Below are positions 6,261 to 7,628 of a DNA stretch of 7,628 bases, piece by piece. The notes below the pieces were generated by a model that had not been told where the DNA came from, searched no databases, and worked only from the letters and a program-made list of their open reading frames with translations. The stretch lies in assembly GCA_014380545.1 (NCBI GenBank), contig JACMJP010000223.1, positions 1 to 7,628 of the forward strand. The letters run 5' to 3'. The position numbers and the translations under genes were made by a program. Within the stretch, counting starts at the first letter, position 1. Each line of letters starts with the position of its first letter. The stretch is from Chitinophagales bacterium (GTDB lineage: Bacteria; Bacteroidota; Bacteroidia; Chitinophagales; BACL12).

Positions 6261-7628
6261 CTAATTAATTTTTCCCACCATATTCATCGGCACAACCCAT
6301 TCATCAAATTGTTCCGGTGTTAAATATCCAAGTTCAACAGCAACTTCTTTTAATGTTTTATTTTCTTTATGCGCCTTTTGGGCAATTTCAGCAGCTTTAT
6401 AATATCCTATTTTATTATTTAATGCAGTTACCAGCATTAAAGAATTATCTACATGGTTTTTAATATTTGCTTCAATCGGTTCTATTCCTTCAGCACATTT
6501 ATCATTAAATGAAATACATGCATCGCCAATTAATCTTGCACTGTGTAAGAAATTATAGATCATCATCGGTTTGAAAACATTTAATTCAAAATGACCTGTT
6601 GCGCCACCAATATTAATTGCAACATCATTTCCCATTACCTGCGCAGCAACCATACTTAAAGCTTCGCATTGTGTTGGATTTACTTTTCCGGGCATTATGG
6701 ATGAACCAGGTTCATTATCCGGAATTTGAATTTCACCAATGCCACTTCTCGGCCCCGATGATAACATGCGAATATCATTTGCAATTTTCATTAAAGAAAC
6801 TGCAACGGTCTTTAATGCGCCATGCGATTCTACTATTGCATCATGCGCAGCTAATGCTTCAAATTTATTTTCAGCAGTAATAAATGGTAAGCCGGTTAAT
6901 TGCGCAATATTTTTTGCAACCAGTTCATCATATCCTTCAGGTGTATTTATTCCTGTGCCAACGGCTGTGCCTCCTAATGCTAATTCACTTAAATGTGCTA
7001 ATGAATTTTTAATTGTTTTTAATCCATGATTTAATTGAGAAACATATCCTGAAATTTCCTGACCGAGTGTAAGTGGTGTTGCATCCATAAAATGTGTTCT
7101 GCCAATCTTAACAACCTGTATAAATGCTTTTGATTTTTTATCAAGCGTATTTCTCAATTTTTCAATCCCGGGAATTGTTGTCTCCATTAAAATTTTATAC
7201 GCAGCAATATGCATAGCAGTCGGAAATGTATCATTACTTGACTGCGATTTATTTACATCATCATTTGGATGAATTTTTTTCTTTTCATCCAATAAACTTC
7301 CTCCCATTAATACATGCGCACGATAAGCGATCACTTCATTCACATTCATATTACTTTGTGTGCCACTTCCTGTTTGCCACACAACCAATGGAAACTGGTC
7401 ATTTAATTTTCCTTCCAGTATTTCATCGCATACTTGAGAAATAATTTCCGCTTTTTCTTTCTCTAAAACATTTAATTGGTTATTCGTTATTGCAGCAGCT
7501 TTTTTTAAATAAGCGAATGCCGCAATAATTTCTTTCGGCATTTTATTAATATCCTGCGCTATCGGGAAATTCAAAATAGAACGCTGTGTTTGTGCACCCC
7601 AGTAAACATCTGCGGGAACATCTATGGT
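6261..7628 (-). CDS. fumC: class II fumarate hydratase (first few codons beyond the right edge)
   Basis: Catalyses reversible hydration of fumarate to L-malate in the TCA cycle; class II enzymes are iron-free, cytoplasmic homotetramers. 455 residues are visible before the TAG at 6263-6261, against about 460-467 for the family, so only about 8-12 N-terminal residues are missing. Counting from the edge, the protein opens TIDVPADVYWGAQTQRS, the usual class II start region. The active-site blocks are TGSGTQSNMN (86-95), HPNDDVN (120-126), SSND (130-133), GRTHFMDATP (176-185, with the conserved His 179) and the superfamily signature GSSIMPGKVN (308-317, with the catalytic Ser loop). TGSGTQSNMN separates it from aspartase, which has a GAGTSTNMN-type block. 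A TTG at 7574 can be read as a start, but the frame stays open and homologous upstream, so that codon is an internal Leu. No lesion is seen. Confidence 0.96.
   Translation of the reverse strand, partial: TIDVPADVYWGAQTQRSILNFPIAQDINKMPKEIIAAFAYLKKAAAITNNQLNVLEKEKAEIISQVCDEILEGKLNDQFPLVVWQTGSGTQSNMNVNEVIAYRAHVLMGGSLLDEKKKIHPNDDVNKSQSSNDTFPTAMHIAAYKILMETTIPGIEKLRNTLDKKSKAFIQVVKIGRTHFMDATPLTLGQEISGYVSQLNHGLKTIKNSLAHLSELALGGTAVGTGINTPEGYDELVAKNIAQLTGLPFITAENKFEALAAHDAIVESHGALKTVAVSLMKIANDIRMLSSGPRSGIGEIQIPDNEPGSSIMPGKVNPTQCEALSMVAAQVMGNDVAINIGGATGHFELNVFKPMMIYNFLHSARLIGDACISFNDKCAEGIEPIEANIKNHVDNSLMLVTALNNKIGYYKAAEIAQKAHKENKTLKEVAVELGYLTPEQFDEWVVPMNMVGKIN

Noticed and set aside
6617..7444. Plus-strand open frames inside fumC
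   Set aside because: Antisense shadows of fumC with no recognisable domains.
7572..7574. TTG as the start of fumC
   Set aside because: The frame continues upstream to the window edge with conserved fumarase sequence (VPADVYWGAQTQRS), so this is an internal Leu codon.
1..7628. CRISPR array, tRNA or rRNA genes, insertion sequence
   Set aside because: No regularly spaced direct repeats, no cloverleaf or rRNA-like sequence, and no transposase or terminal inverted repeats were seen on either strand.

Overview
The window comes from an A+T-rich member of the Bacteroidota. The best evidence is the large secreted protein in the middle. It ends in a CHU_C/type B sorting domain of the type IX secretion system, which is restricted to that phylum, and begins with a 'choice-of-anchor L' domain, common in the same group. 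An upstream TAnnTTTG element (the Bacteroidota -7 consensus) and the lack of Shine-Dalgarno sequences agree. The genus cannot be named from this sequence.

Layout, left to right. Positions 1-2555, minus strand: the first 851 residues of the replicative DNA polymerase III alpha subunit (dnaE), with the C-terminal part beyond the left edge. Positions 2628-2957, plus strand: a 109-residue CsaA-type tRNA-binding-domain protein, divergent from dnaE across a 72-bp gap. Positions 2991-3309, plus strand: a small DUF4406/nucleoside 2-deoxyribosyltransferase-like gene interrupted by two single-base deletions. Positions 3448-5784, plus strand: a 778-residue secreted multidomain protein (signal peptide, choice-of-anchor L, Calx-beta-like domain, four Ig/PKD-like repeats, type B sorting domain). 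Positions 5820-6092, minus strand: a 90-residue helical, charged protein of unknown function, convergent with the secreted protein and separated from it by a long nested inverted repeat that probably terminates both. Positions 6261-7628, minus strand: class II fumarase (fumC), lacking only its first few codons, which lie beyond the right edge.

The genes do not form an obvious pathway. dnaE (replication) and fumC (TCA cycle) are housekeeping genes. The accessory content is the secreted repeat protein and the broken small gene. I found no mobile element, CRISPR array, tRNA or rRNA, and no convincing sign of a new defence or biosynthetic system. The points most worth a second look are the doubly frameshifted gene, the architecture and internal repeat history of the secreted protein, the 14-bp dyad at its promoter, and the palindrome that overlaps the end of the small minus-strand gene.
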